Below, piece by piece: positions 18,480 through 28,368 of a DNA stretch of 46,163 nucleotides. The number at the start of each line of letters is the position of its first letter. Within the stretch, counting starts at the first letter, position 1. Source of the DNA: Opitutia bacterium (GTDB lineage Bacteria; Verrucomicrobiota; Verrucomicrobiia; Opitutales; Coraliomargaritaceae); the NCBI GenBank assembly GCA_029248665.1, contig JAQWIW010000033.1:1-46163 (forward strand). The letters run 5' to 3'. The notes below the pieces were generated by a model. That model was not told where the DNA came from. It worked only from the letters and a program-made list of their open reading frames with translations, and did no database searches. Position numbers and translations under genes: made by a program.

Positions 18480-19325
18480 TTCGCCTACTAAAACAGATTT
18501 TACTCTATCTTCTAAAATAGAGTAAATTAGTGGATGAGTCGCAATTAAATCAGTCTTAATAAAATTTTTGATTTTTTCACCCTCCACTAAACCTTGTAAA
18601 ATTTCGTCGACATCGCCTCCCTCGCCTGCATGACGGCCAGGTAATAAAAAAAACATAGCGACGACTAAAGTTTCCAAGCTTTTTGAAGTTTCTTCGATTG
18701 GAATAGATTCAAGTAAAGGATCATTAAATGCATAAGCGTCACCCTCTCTTCGCTCCATTGAACAAGCGATAGTATGACTCACCGAATCCTGAAGTAATTC
18801 TTTAAGTTGATTCGTCACTGTATTCCTTAATATAGCCAGCTTTTCAATGGGGGAACCATGATCCACCAAAACTAAACTCAAGGTATTGGCTAGATCATGT
18901 TGTTTGATTAAAGCATTTACTTGGTCCGCTAAAATTCTTGCTATTCGAGCATCAGGATGATGCACATCCCATCCTGCAAGAGGAGGCGCTACTAATATTT
19001 CAATTTCAGGACACAGCACCTTGGCTTCTTTGATTAACTCCATCAAATAATCTGTGATTGCTAAACTAGGGCCCAAAAACAAAGGAAGGCATATAAAATG
19101 ATGTTCTCCATTCGCAATACCATGCTTGAAACGCCTACGAATGATTGTGGCAGGCTCGCCATTTAATTTTTCTGGCTCAATCTTATGGGAATGAAGCAAA
19201 CTTACTGGCTCAACTTGCATTCCTAACTGTTCACTTAGATTACTTGCAATCGCTCTAAGCGCAAATGTAGCATTTGTTCTTAAAGAACCATTATCAAAAA
19301 GAAGTACTGTGTATTGTTTTTTCAA
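18468..19325 (-). CDS. CbiX/SirB-like chelatase family protein, two halves
   Basis: A 285-residue protein resembling a duplicated CbiX-type (sirohydrochlorin chelatase) domain. The C-terminal half retains the metal-binding pattern VDHGS with His156 and PGRHAGEGGDV with His232. The N-terminal half has DNGS (residues 11-14) where DHGS is expected, so only one half may bind metal. Such enzymes insert Co2+ or Fe2+ into sirohydrochlorin for cobalamin or siroheme. The substrate here is not evident, and no tetrapyrrole genes are nearby. The start is TTG at 19325: an in-frame stop lies just upstream and no ATG is available. Confidence 0.72.
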   Translation of the reverse strand: MKKQYTVLLFDNGSLRTNATFALRAIASNLSEQLGMQVEPVSLLHSHKIEPEKLNGEPATIIRRRFKHGIANGEHHFICLPLFLGPSLAITDYLMELIKEAKVLCPEIEILVAPPLAGWDVHHPDARIARILADQVNALIKQHDLANTLSLVLVDHGSPIEKLAILRNTVTNQLKELLQDSVSHTIACSMERREGDAYAFNDPLLESIPIEETSKSLETLVVAMFFLLPGRHAGEGGDVDEILQGLVEGEKIKNFIKTDLIATHPLIYSILEDRVKSVLVGESKA

Positions 19326-19382
19326 ATTTATTTACGGAATATTGGAAAAAGGATTGCGACTCAAATTAAATCCTCATAAAAA

Positions 19383-19946
19383 ATGATTATGTTTCGTTTT
19401 AATGGACCTCATATACTAATACTATCACTAAGCATTTTTTTCGTATCATGCTCAACTACAAAGCAAGATAAGCCTAGTCCGTCTGGTCCTATCGGCTTAA
19501 GCGAAACTGTTTTTGATGATGGTTCTACTTTAAATTTTGGCCCAGATGCAGGAAATTTAAAGACCAGAAATGGTAAGTTTAGCAATGAACTATATAATGG
19601 AAAACAAATGATTCTTGATCTTTTTGATCCTATTTATTTTACATTCGATTCAATGGCAGTCGACGGAACGCAAAGACCTATTCTCTTAAATGCAGTCACT
19701 TATTTAAAAGAAAACCCAGAATATGAAATACTCATTAAAGGTCGCTGTGATTGGTACGGAACTGAAGAATACAATCTCACACTTGGCGATTTAAGAGCAA
19801 ATAGCGTTGCTCTTTATATGGAAGATTTGGGTATTCAGTCAGGACGAATACACACGGTTTCTATAGGTAGTTTAGAAGCTCAAATTGGCCTCTCTAAATC
19901 AAAAGCACAAATTGATCGTAGAGCAGACCTAATTCTATTGAAATAA
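19383..19946 (+). CDS. Pal/OmpA-family outer membrane lipoprotein
   Basis: A 187-residue lipoprotein with a hydrophobic signal and lipobox IFFVSC, the lipidated residue being Cys23. The C-terminal 110 residues form an OmpA-type peptidoglycan-binding domain: FDSMAVD near the start, LIKGRCDWYGTEEYNLTLGD, RANSVALYM, then DRRADL at the end. Expected to tether the outer membrane to peptidoglycan, as Pal does. It is not next to tol genes, so a true Pal role is unproven. Start ATG 19383; the ATG at 19389 is a possible alternative. Divergent from the chelatase gene. Confidence 0.88.
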   Translation: MIMFRFNGPHILILSLSIFFVSCSTTKQDKPSPSGPIGLSETVFDDGSTLNFGPDAGNLKTRNGKFSNELYNGKQMILDLFDPIYFTFDSMAVDGTQRPILLNAVTYLKENPEYEILIKGRCDWYGTEEYNLTLGDLRANSVALYMEDLGIQSGRIHTVSIGSLEAQIGLSKSKAQIDRRADLILLK

Positions 19947-19991
19947 TAAATTAGAAGCAACCTAGTCGCTCTCTAGCTTTAGCTAAGCATT

Positions 19992-21371
19992 CTATTTTCG
20001 TTTTCCCAAAGAACGGAAAATATTTGCAAATGTCTCAGTAGCTTTCTGCATCAACCCAATATCAAAGCTTTCATTTGGCGCATGCAAATTATCTTCTGGC
20101 GTAAACAAACCCACCATAATTGCATCTAGACCCGCACGATTCTTGAAGTCGGCAATTACTGGAATACTACCACCTTCACGAAGATAGAGCGGTGACTTCT
20201 TAAATTCTTTACTGATCGAGGAGTCTGTAAAAGAAAAGGCATCAATTAAAAAATCAGAACACTGCGCACTTTCAGATTTATTAGGAGGAATAATGCTATA
20301 AGCATTTGCGAAGCATCCACGACGCACCTCAACTTCAACTCCATCTGGGCAACGGTCTTCTATCGCTTTCACTACTTGATTTTGAACATAATCACCTTCC
20401 TGATTAGCCACTAAACGACAGGTTATTTTAGCAAAAGCTTCACTCGGAATAATTGTTTTTGTGCCCTCACCTTGATAACCACCGCCCATTCCATTGATCT
20501 CCAAAGTAGGCTCAAAGCGAACTGCTTCCAAAGGCGTAAATCCTCTAGGTGAATAAAACCCAGGGACTCCAAGCATGGATTTATATTCTGATAGATTCAT
20601 TGGGTAGCGTTTTAGTTCATCTCGCTCCCATTGTTCAATTTGGGAAACTCCCTCATAAAATCCAGGAATATTCACACTCCCATCCTTATTGTGCAAAGAT
20701 GCGATTATCTCAGATAAAGCATGCAAAGGATTGTAAACGGCACCACCATAGATTCCTGAATGCAAATCACTCTTAGGGCCTTTTACTTTTATTTCTAGTT
20801 CAACTAAGCCGCGCAATGCTGTTGTAATAACAATTTGATCGGTTGTTGGGCTCCCTGTATCTGAAACAAACATCATGTCTGCTTTAGATAATCGCTCAGC
20901 ATAGCGGTCGAAGAACTTAGGCATACTGGGACTCCCCATTTCTTCTTCGCCTTCTATAACGTAAGTAATATTAAGTGCTAAGTCAGGCTGTTCCGATAAA
21001 ACTTTATGCAAGGCTCCAATGTGAACAATCGTTGGACCTTTATTATCTGCAGAGCCTCGTCCATAAATCCGCCCATTTCGTATCTCTGGCTGAAAAGGTG
21101 AACTCTCCCATAAATTCAATGGATCTGCTGGCTGAACATCATAATGTCCATATAAGACAATATGCGGCAAGCCTTCCCCAACAAAACGTTCTGCAAAAAT
21201 AATTGGGTGGCATTCCGTATCAACCAATTCTATGGAAAAGCCTATATTTTTTAATAGCTCACTAACAAAGTCTCGAGCACCTTTCATGCCTTCATGAAAA
21301 TCCTTATCGGTAGATACCGAAGGATATCGAAGGTATGATTTTAGAATCTCTAAAGCATCAAAATTTTCCAT
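19992..21371 (-). CDS. M20-family dipeptidase/carboxypeptidase
   Basis: A 459-residue zinc peptidase of the M20 family. Metal and catalytic motifs are visible: YGHYDVQPA, GRGSADNKGP, EGEEEMGSP with the catalytic glutamate, a metal-binding SDTGS, and a late His in GLFTPEDNLHAPNE. The middle insert (about 190-330) is the usual dimerisation lid. Probably cytosolic, since no signal peptide is seen. It trims small peptides, but specificity cannot be read. It sits downstream of the M48 peptidase gene on the same strand, 40 nt away. Confidence 0.9.
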   Translation of the reverse strand: MENFDALEILKSYLRYPSVSTDKDFHEGMKGARDFVSELLKNIGFSIELVDTECHPIIFAERFVGEGLPHIVLYGHYDVQPADPLNLWESSPFQPEIRNGRIYGRGSADNKGPTIVHIGALHKVLSEQPDLALNITYVIEGEEEMGSPSMPKFFDRYAERLSKADMMFVSDTGSPTTDQIVITTALRGLVELEIKVKGPKSDLHSGIYGGAVYNPLHALSEIIASLHNKDGSVNIPGFYEGVSQIEQWERDELKRYPMNLSEYKSMLGVPGFYSPRGFTPLEAVRFEPTLEINGMGGGYQGEGTKTIIPSEAFAKITCRLVANQEGDYVQNQVVKAIEDRCPDGVEVEVRRGCFANAYSIIPPNKSESAQCSDFLIDAFSFTDSSISKEFKKSPLYLREGGSIPVIADFKNRAGLDAIMVGLFTPEDNLHAPNESFDIGLMQKATETFANIFRSLGKRK

Positions 21372-21411
21372 GGCTAATATAATTATTTGAGACGCTTAAG
21401 TCTCACTCGTC

Positions 21412-22194
21412 TCATTCTTCATTATAATAAACCATAGCTTCATCCATTAATGAGCGCAATTCCATAATTCTGTTTTCGCTTGAAGGGTGTGTTGAAATAA
21501 ACTCTGGAATTTTAAATGATTTTTCTTTTTCCATACGCTCCCAAAAAGGAATAGCGACACGTGGGTCATAGCCAGCTTGTGCCATATATATTAAGCCCAA
21601 ACGATCGGCTTCCGTTTCGTGTAATCGACTGTAAGGCAATAAGACTCCCAAAGAAGAACCAAGTCCATAAATCATAAACAAACGCTCACGATCTTTCTGA
21701 GAATCACCCCTAGTCGCATGAGACAGTATAATGCTTCCCCCTAATGCGAGCATATTCTGAGACATCCGTTCGCCTCCGTGCTTTGCAACGACATGAGCCA
21801 TTTCATGTCCTATCACTACTGCTAGGTCTGACTCACTCTTAACTATTTTAAACAAGCCTGTATACACCCCAATTTTTGCACTCGGCATAGCAAAAGCATT
21901 TATTAGATCATCATCCTCTATCAATATAAATTCCCAGTCATTAGAACTGAGCCCATCGGGTATCGGCACATAAGGTGACAACCTATCAACCACTCTCTCA
22001 ATTTGAGCTAAATATTTTTTGTTTTCTGAAAGCGTTGATTTATTCTTAAGTTTATCAAACTCCTGATTCGAACGCTCAATTAATTGTTCTTGAGGTATTA
22101 ACTGTAAAGAATTACGCTCTAAGCTATCAACTGATGTACAACTGATGACAGTAAACATCATAAATGAAATTAAGAAAATATGAGAATAATACAT
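21412..22194 (-). CDS. M48-family metallopeptidase lipoprotein (LoiP/BepA-like)
   Basis: A 260-residue envelope zinc protease. The N-terminus has a signal with lipobox TVISC (Cys19). The active site is GHEMAH (His130, Glu131, His134), with a third ligand expected in ETEAD (Glu193). A C-terminal FISTHPSSENRI motif is typical of M48 periplasmic proteases involved in outer-membrane quality control. Probably anchored to a membrane and facing the periplasm. Only 28 bp separate its start from the divergent YHYH gene, so their promoters must overlap. Confidence 0.9.
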   Translation of the reverse strand: MYYSHIFLISFMMFTVISCTSVDSLERNSLQLIPQEQLIERSNQEFDKLKNKSTLSENKKYLAQIERVVDRLSPYVPIPDGLSSNDWEFILIEDDDLINAFAMPSAKIGVYTGLFKIVKSESDLAVVIGHEMAHVVAKHGGERMSQNMLALGGSIILSHATRGDSQKDRERLFMIYGLGSSLGVLLPYSRLHETEADRLGLIYMAQAGYDPRVAIPFWERMEKEKSFKIPEFISTHPSSENRIMELRSLMDEAMVYYNEE

Positions 22195-22222
22195 AGGCTA
22201 AATTAATTACTTTATAAGTTAT

Positions 22223-24040
22223 ATGATGAACTTAACTAAAAATTATATAAATATTAAAAAATTACAAATCCTTCTTTACACATTAATCACTCAATCTCTT
22301 TGCTTACAGGCAATTCCTATCAACATAGATGAGGCAAGTGCAGAGATGCTTTCACAGGGCTCATTAAGAATAAGCTTAAATGGAGAAGATGGCGTTTCCT
22401 ACTATTTAAGAAATTCAGAAAATCTTGATGAATGGAATCTAGTTGATGGAAACCCGATCCAAGGTACGGGCAACAGTGCCACTATTGATGTCAACTTAGA
22501 TGCCCCTACTGAGAAAAAATTCTTCCAAATAGAAAGTAGATTTGAAAGACGTGCACGTCTATTTATCAATAATTACAACAATCAAATCACTAATGGTGGC
22601 CCAGAAATCCTTACTATTGACGGACAGCCCACCCAAAGCGAAATCCTTATCGAGGAAGATCGCACCAATGATCAGATTATAATCACCGCAAACGGTATCC
22701 CTAACTACACTCCTACCATAATGGGACTTGATGTCTCCAATGGCTGGAACTCAGTAATGGAAGGAGGTTTTGTCAGTGTTAAATTCAGCGAAAATAATTT
22801 GGGTGATGCCAACGGAGCCGGTAACAACCCAAACTCTGTAGTCGAAGCAGAAGAAATATTTCGCATACCTTTAAATCCTGTTTATAATGAAACCCCAACT
22901 GATACAGCACTCGGTAGCGTAGGCGTTTCTGTAAACGGAATACCTATTTACAATCCCTTTGAAGATCAAAATGAAACCAGTGCTTATGGTCGAATTTTTT
23001 CTTCTTGTTGTGGCCACCCTCAAAGAGACGGGGTATACCATTATCACAAATACCCAACATGCTTAAGGTTTATTCAGGGGTCCACCTGGCAATCGGAGAA
23101 AGAAAAATGCGATACCCTCGATGCCCTATTAGAATCAGACGGACACTCCCCATTAATCGGCTTTGCCTTGGATGGATGGCCCATCTACGGACCTGTTGGT
23201 TGGCTCAACGTAGATCGCAATAGTATCCTGCTAAGCACTAGCTATACTGGTACAGTAGACAGTGCAGGCAACCCTAGCTATGTCGCTAATTCAGGCAATT
23301 TAGATATTTGCAATGGTATCAATTCGCCTACCCCCGAATTCCCTGAAGGCATTTACCATTATGTCATGAGTGTTCGAGCCAATGAAGATGGATCTGTATT
23401 CCGCTATATCAATCCCCATTTTGGCTACGATGTTCGCAATACCCTCAAGAAGCATTCTGTTATGCCAAATTCTTGGGAAAACGATAGTGCTTATATTGGA
23501 GCACTTCAATCGGGCTTCACTATTAATCAAATCACTATCCCTGGAACAAATGATTATAATACCTTTGTAGAATTTATCGAAGGCATGATCACACGACTTA
23601 ACAATAATCAACTCTCTGCCATAGCCGATGAATTCCAAACTATGCAAATCGAATACCCTTATACGATCAGACGTTATCGAGGCACACCAACAACCGCTAA
23701 TAATAACGGTGGCGACGGCACTGATACAGGCACAGAAATCAATAATCGAATTCAATCCGTCAGCCCAGGTAGTGGCAGCCGAGGAAGCAGTCAGACTATA
23801 ACTATCATTTTCAATGGAAACACCCGCCCTCCATTGCCTCCAGTCAATCCCAACAACGTCACTGCTAACGGGATTAGCCTAAGCAATGTGACTTACAACA
23901 ATAGTAATAGTATCGTCACTGGAACCTTAAGCCTGCCCAATAATGCGACACTCGGGACAGGTGATGTAATTGTTAGTTTCCCCACTCCTAATGGCACCCT
24001 AAGTTTTATTTCTGAGAATAGCTTCTCGGTTACTCAGTAG
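22223..24040 (+). CDS. secreted YHYH-domain protein with C-terminal IPT-like domain
   Basis: A 605-residue exported protein. After a signal-like N-terminus (to about residue 30) comes a short module with SENLDEW...KKFFQIESR, similar in style to other verrucomicrobial surface modules. The central YHYH region contains SSCCGHPQRDGVYHYHKYP, IGFALDGWPIYG and GIYHYVMSV, a His/Cys-rich arrangement that suggests metal binding. A Gly/Asn/Thr-rich linker precedes an IPT/TIG-like beta domain (IQSVSPGSGSRG...FSVTQ) at the end. The biochemical function of YHYH proteins is not known to me. It starts at a double ATG (22223, 22226) and ends 7 bp from the convergent gcvP. Confidence 0.75.
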   Translation: MMNLTKNYINIKKLQILLYTLITQSLCLQAIPINIDEASAEMLSQGSLRISLNGEDGVSYYLRNSENLDEWNLVDGNPIQGTGNSATIDVNLDAPTEKKFFQIESRFERRARLFINNYNNQITNGGPEILTIDGQPTQSEILIEEDRTNDQIIITANGIPNYTPTIMGLDVSNGWNSVMEGGFVSVKFSENNLGDANGAGNNPNSVVEAEEIFRIPLNPVYNETPTDTALGSVGVSVNGIPIYNPFEDQNETSAYGRIFSSCCGHPQRDGVYHYHKYPTCLRFIQGSTWQSEKEKCDTLDALLESDGHSPLIGFALDGWPIYGPVGWLNVDRNSILLSTSYTGTVDSAGNPSYVANSGNLDICNGINSPTPEFPEGIYHYVMSVRANEDGSVFRYINPHFGYDVRNTLKKHSVMPNSWENDSAYIGALQSGFTINQITIPGTNDYNTFVEFIEGMITRLNNNQLSAIADEFQTMQIEYPYTIRRYRGTPTTANNNGGDGTDTGTEINNRIQSVSPGSGSRGSSQTITIIFNGNTRPPLPPVNPNNVTANGISLSNVTYNNSNSIVTGTLSLPNNATLGTGDVIVSFPTPNGTLSFISENSFSVTQ

Positions 24041-24047
24041 TAGAGAT

Positions 24048-26888
24048 TTATTTCGCTAACTCTTCTACTGTAGGACAACTACAGATTAAATTGCGATCGC
24101 CTAAAGCATTATCGATACGAGTTACTGGTGCCCAGAACTTCCGCTCTTTATTCAGACCATTCGGCCAGCCTGCTTGAGTCCGAGAAAAACTATAAGGCCA
24201 AACATCTGCACTCACCACCGCGATGCTAAAAGGTGCATGCTTTAAGACATTATCTTCAGCATCAGATTCACCTTTTTCGATCAATCCAATTTCTTCACGG
24301 ATTGCGATCATCGCATCAACAAAACGATCCAATTCTTCAATTGTCTCACTTTCTGTTGGCTCAATCATAATCGTACCAATCACTGGCCATGACATGGTCG
24401 GAGCATGAAACCCATAATCAATCAAACGCTTACAGACATCATTCACATCAATGCCCACGCTTTTCTTAAACGGCCTCAAATCAATAATTCCTTCGTGAGC
24501 GACCAATCCACCTTCACCGCGATAAAGGATATCATAATGCTTACTCAAGCGATTCAGCATATAATTTGCATTTAAAATCGCGACTTGTGATGCTTTTTTC
24601 AGACCACTCGCCCCCATTGATTGGATATACATCCAAGGAATTGATAAAATTAAAGCACTACCAAAATTAGCACCTGCAACCGGTCGACTGAATTCTGTAT
24701 CTAATTCGCAAGGATCCGAAGGCAAGAAAGGTGCTAGATGTTCAGCAACTCCGATCGGTCCCGAACCTGGCCCACCGCCACCATGAGGAATACAAAATGT
24801 TTTATGTAGATTGAGATGACACACATCTGCGCCGAAGTCACCAGGACGACACAGTCCCACCATTGCATTCATATTGGCACCGTCCATATAAACCTGACCG
24901 CCATACTTATGGATGATTGTACAAATCTCTTTCACTTTAGATTCATAAATTCCGTAGGTTGAAGGATAGGTTAGCATAAAGGCTCCCAAATGCTCTTGGT
25001 ACTGTTCCGCTTTCGCTTCTAAATCCGCCAAGTCCACACAACCTCCTGAACAAGCAATCGAAATAACTTTGAATCCAACCAATGAGGCACTGGCTGGATT
25101 GGTTCCATGAGCACTCTCAGGTATTAAACAAATGTTTCGTGCTTTATCACCAACATCACCACGGCTTTCATGATAACTACGAATAGCCACCAATCCTGCA
25201 TACTCCCCTGAAGCACCTGAATTAGGCTGCAAAGACACCGAATGAAAGCCGGTTATTTCAGCTAACCAATCACTCAACTCATCTATCAGTTGTAAATATC
25301 CTTCAGCTTGTTTCTTTGGAATTAAAGGGTGTAATTGGTTTAAAGAATCCCACGACACTGGATCCAACTCACTAGCTGAATTCAATTTCATAGTGCACGA
25401 ACCTAATGGAATCATCGAATCAACAAGCGTTAAATCTTTTTTAGCTAAACTAAAAATATAACGAGTGATTTCCAATTCACTACGATTGCGATTAAAAATC
25501 GGGTGCTTTAGGAATCCTGTTTTTCTGAACAAGGACTTAGACACAGTATCTACTTCTTGTCCTAATATCGACTCCCATGAATCCACATTAAAACCGAAGA
25601 TTTGACCCAGTGATTTTAAAATATTAGCATCCACGGTTTCATCGATTGAAAAACCAAGTTCCGTATTTGAATAATAGCGAAGGTTAATTCGTTCTTCGGC
25701 TGCACGAGACTGTATCGCTTTCATCGCCACTTCGCTCACCGACATTTTGATCGTGTCAAAGCGAGCCCCAGCTTCTATAGCGTAACCTGTTTCCCTTAAT
25801 TTCGCTTCTAAATAAATATTTATGGAATGTGCTGTTTCGGCAATCGAACGTAAGTTGTTCGCTCCATGGTACAAAGCAAACATCGAAGCCATAACCGCAG
25901 GCAAAACTTGAGCCGTACAAATATTACTCGTCGCCTTCTCTCTTCGAATATGTTGCTCGCGAGTTTGCAAAGCAAGACGCAAGGCATCTTGACCAGAGCT
26001 ATCTTTCGAACGGCCTACAATTCGACCAGGAATCATCCGTTTATAATCTTCCTTTGTCGCAAAAAAGGCAGCGTGTGGGCCACCAAATCCCATTGGACAA
26101 CCAAATCGTTGAGTACTCCCCACAGCTACATCAGCACCCCAAGATGCTGGCTCAGCAAAAAGGGTCAAAGCAAGTAGATCAGTAGCTGCTACCACCAAAA
26201 CCCCATTCTCATGCATTCGCTCACTGAACTCAGTGAAATCGTGCAATACACCATCCGTTTCAGGATACTGTACCACTGCGGCAAAACTGCCTTCACTAGG
26301 TGTATAAGTTTTCCAATTCCCAACCACTACTGTCCATCCCAATAACTCAGAACGTGCACGACAAATAGCAATGGTTTGTGGGTGACATTTGTCTGATAAA
26401 AATACCTCACTTCCTTTAGAGCGATTCGCACGGTGACAGAGCATAATTGCCTCAGCGACTGCCGTTGGCTCATCCAACAAAGAAGCATTGGCTATCGGTA
26501 AGCCCGTCAAATCGCTAACCATTGTTTGAAAATTGAATAAGGCCTCTAAACGCCCTTGAGAAATCTCCGCCTGATAAGGTGTATAGCCGGAGTACCAAGC
26601 GGGATTCTCTAAAATATTTCTCCGTATGACAGGCGGTGTAATCGTACCATAATAACCCTGTCCAATTAGGCTATGAAACAAATCATTCTTTTCTGCTATT
26701 TTCAATAAACGAGCCGTTGCTTCAGTCTCAGATAAGGCATCGGGCACATTAAGCTTTTCCTTAAATTGTATATTTCCAGGAATCAGTTTATTGGTGAGCG
26801 AATCAAGGGAATCATACCCAAGATAGTTCAGCATCCAATCAATTGACGTGTCTGTTGGTCCGATGTGGCGATATGTAAACTCAATCAT
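24048..26888 (-). CDS. gcvP: glycine dehydrogenase (decarboxylating), P protein
   Basis: PLP-dependent decarboxylating subunit of the glycine cleavage system. The 946 residues form the single-chain homodimeric type, with alpha and beta halves fused. The PLP lysine lies in HLNLHKTFCIPHGGGGPG in the C-terminal half. The N-terminal FTYRHIGPTD and GYYGTITPPVI segments, and MIPLGSCTMKLN at the half junction, are typical. It is the last gene of the purF-purH-lipM/lplA-gcvT-gcvH-gcvP unit, 8 nt after gcvH. Identity is secure. Confidence 0.97.
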   Translation of the reverse strand: MIEFTYRHIGPTDTSIDWMLNYLGYDSLDSLTNKLIPGNIQFKEKLNVPDALSETEATARLLKIAEKNDLFHSLIGQGYYGTITPPVIRRNILENPAWYSGYTPYQAEISQGRLEALFNFQTMVSDLTGLPIANASLLDEPTAVAEAIMLCHRANRSKGSEVFLSDKCHPQTIAICRARSELLGWTVVVGNWKTYTPSEGSFAAVVQYPETDGVLHDFTEFSERMHENGVLVVAATDLLALTLFAEPASWGADVAVGSTQRFGCPMGFGGPHAAFFATKEDYKRMIPGRIVGRSKDSSGQDALRLALQTREQHIRREKATSNICTAQVLPAVMASMFALYHGANNLRSIAETAHSINIYLEAKLRETGYAIEAGARFDTIKMSVSEVAMKAIQSRAAEERINLRYYSNTELGFSIDETVDANILKSLGQIFGFNVDSWESILGQEVDTVSKSLFRKTGFLKHPIFNRNRSELEITRYIFSLAKKDLTLVDSMIPLGSCTMKLNSASELDPVSWDSLNQLHPLIPKKQAEGYLQLIDELSDWLAEITGFHSVSLQPNSGASGEYAGLVAIRSYHESRGDVGDKARNICLIPESAHGTNPASASLVGFKVISIACSGGCVDLADLEAKAEQYQEHLGAFMLTYPSTYGIYESKVKEICTIIHKYGGQVYMDGANMNAMVGLCRPGDFGADVCHLNLHKTFCIPHGGGGPGSGPIGVAEHLAPFLPSDPCELDTEFSRPVAGANFGSALILSIPWMYIQSMGASGLKKASQVAILNANYMLNRLSKHYDILYRGEGGLVAHEGIIDLRPFKKSVGIDVNDVCKRLIDYGFHAPTMSWPVIGTIMIEPTESETIEELDRFVDAMIAIREEIGLIEKGESDAEDNVLKHAPFSIAVVSADVWPYSFSRTQAGWPNGLNKERKFWAPVTRIDNALGDRNLICSCPTVEELAK

Positions 26889-26896
26889 TCTCTCAA

Positions 26897-27280
26897 TTAC
26901 TCAACGTAGTCTTTTTGATAAGTTTCATGGTCCACTAAATGTCCATCCTCTACATCGGCATCGCTCAAACGAATCTTAAACAACCAACCGTCTTCATAAG
27001 GAGATGAATTCACCATTGTTGGCTCAGATTCCAAAGCCTCGTTAACCGCCTCAATAGTACCCGCAAGCGGAGCATAAATATCTGAAGCCGCCTTCACGCT
27101 TTCAATCACTGCCATTGGCTCATTGTTTTCCACCACTCGGCCAATTTCAGGTAATTCGATAAACACGATATCGCCCAAAAGCTCTTGGGCATGATCACTA
27201 ATTCCTACTGTGATTAAGTCTCCTTCTTTTGAAACCCATTCATGAGTCTTTGCATACTTTAAATTTTTAGATTCGCTCAT
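26897..27280 (-). CDS. gcvH: glycine cleavage system H protein
   Basis: Lipoylated shuttle protein that carries the aminomethyl group between P, T and L proteins. The 127-residue length is standard. The lipoylation site is Lys63 in [15 protein letters not shown]. It lies between gcvT (17 nt) and gcvP (8 nt). The lipoyl/octanoyl transferase gene two genes upstream may modify this lysine. Confidence 0.97.
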   Translation of the reverse strand: MSESKNLKYAKTHEWVSKEGDLITVGISDHAQELLGDIVFIELPEIGRVVENNEPMAVIESVKAASDIYAPLAGTIEAVNEALESEPTMVNSSPYEDGWLFKIRLSDADVEDGHLVDHETYQKDYVE

Positions 27281-27297
27281 AATTGTAATTAATTAAT

Positions 27298-28368
27298 TTA
27301 AATTATCCCTCTTTTCACAAACATCAAAGAATATTTTCTATTTCTGATGAAAATTGTGTATTTTTCTGATTCATTCAGAGCAATTTTAGCATTGATCAAG
27401 GCGAAACCAATCCCATCACCTGTCATTGGAGACAAACAACCACTTGTAACCTTCCCAATCGAATGCTCGCCTTCAAAAATCTCATAGCCATTTCTCGGAG
27501 GCGGTGCTTTCTCCAATATCTTAAAATAGGCAATCTTTGGCAAATTAGTCGGGAGATTCTCTTTCAGTGCTTGCTTGAGCTCAGCACCAACAAAAAAACC
27601 AAGCCCAGCTTGTATCGGTGTCAAAGAAGTATTCAATTCATTCCCATATAAAGGGTAACCCGCTTCAATTCGTAAAGTATCACGGCTACCTAAGCCACAA
27701 ACATGGCATTCCAAACCTAAATCATTATTGAGAAGCCTGTCCCATAAAGCACGTCCTTCTTCGATATCCGTAAAGACTTCAAAGCCATCGCTTCCTGTAT
27801 AGCCAGTTCGTGCCACTACCATACTGTCGCTTTCTCCATCCACCACCTTTAAGTCATTTTTCTTTAACTGACTGAAATCAATTTCTGTAAAAATTCCCTG
27901 CATCAATGCCTCTGCATCTTTTCCTTGAACCGCAATTGATACCACCGCACCACTACGATTTCCCAAACGCACATCCGCTTCTCCGATACACCCAATCAAA
28001 TGATCCACTACTGCGTCCACTCCTGATGCGTTCGGAACTACTAAGTATACATCCTCAGCTAAGCGATAAACAATTAAATCATCAATCACACCACCATTCT
28101 CATTCAGTAAAAAAGAATAATGAGCCTGCTCTACCGCCAAAGATTCTAAATCATTCGCCAAATGCTGATTCAACCAAACAGAAGATTCTCGGCCGGAAAT
28201 AAAAACCGCACCCATATGGCTAATATCAAAGAGGCCTATCGAGTTTCTCACATAAAGATGCTCCTTTAAGATACTTCCATAATGGAGTGGCATTTGCCAT
28301 CCAGAAAAATCGGTAAAAGTCGCCCCAAGGGCTTTATGCTGTTCATTTAATGGGGATAGAAGACTCAT
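27298..28368 (-). CDS. gcvT: glycine cleavage system T protein (aminomethyltransferase)
   Basis: Tetrahydrofolate-dependent subunit that releases ammonia and forms 5,10-methylene-THF. The 356-residue protein has typical segments: ATFTDFSGWQMPLHY, GLFDISHMG, DDLIVYRL, VARTGYTGSDGFEVF and GLGSRDTLRIEAGYPLYG. Its ATG overlaps the upstream transferase stop by four bases (ATGA), implying translational coupling. The methylene-THF it generates can be converted to formyl-THF used by PurH, encoded upstream in the same unit. Confidence 0.96.
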   Translation of the reverse strand: MSLLSPLNEQHKALGATFTDFSGWQMPLHYGSILKEHLYVRNSIGLFDISHMGAVFISGRESSVWLNQHLANDLESLAVEQAHYSFLLNENGGVIDDLIVYRLAEDVYLVVPNASGVDAVVDHLIGCIGEADVRLGNRSGAVVSIAVQGKDAEALMQGIFTEIDFSQLKKNDLKVVDGESDSMVVARTGYTGSDGFEVFTDIEEGRALWDRLLNNDLGLECHVCGLGSRDTLRIEAGYPLYGNELNTSLTPIQAGLGFFVGAELKQALKENLPTNLPKIAYFKILEKAPPPRNGYEIFEGEHSIGKVTSGCLSPMTGDGIGFALINAKIALNESEKYTIFIRNRKYSLMFVKRGII

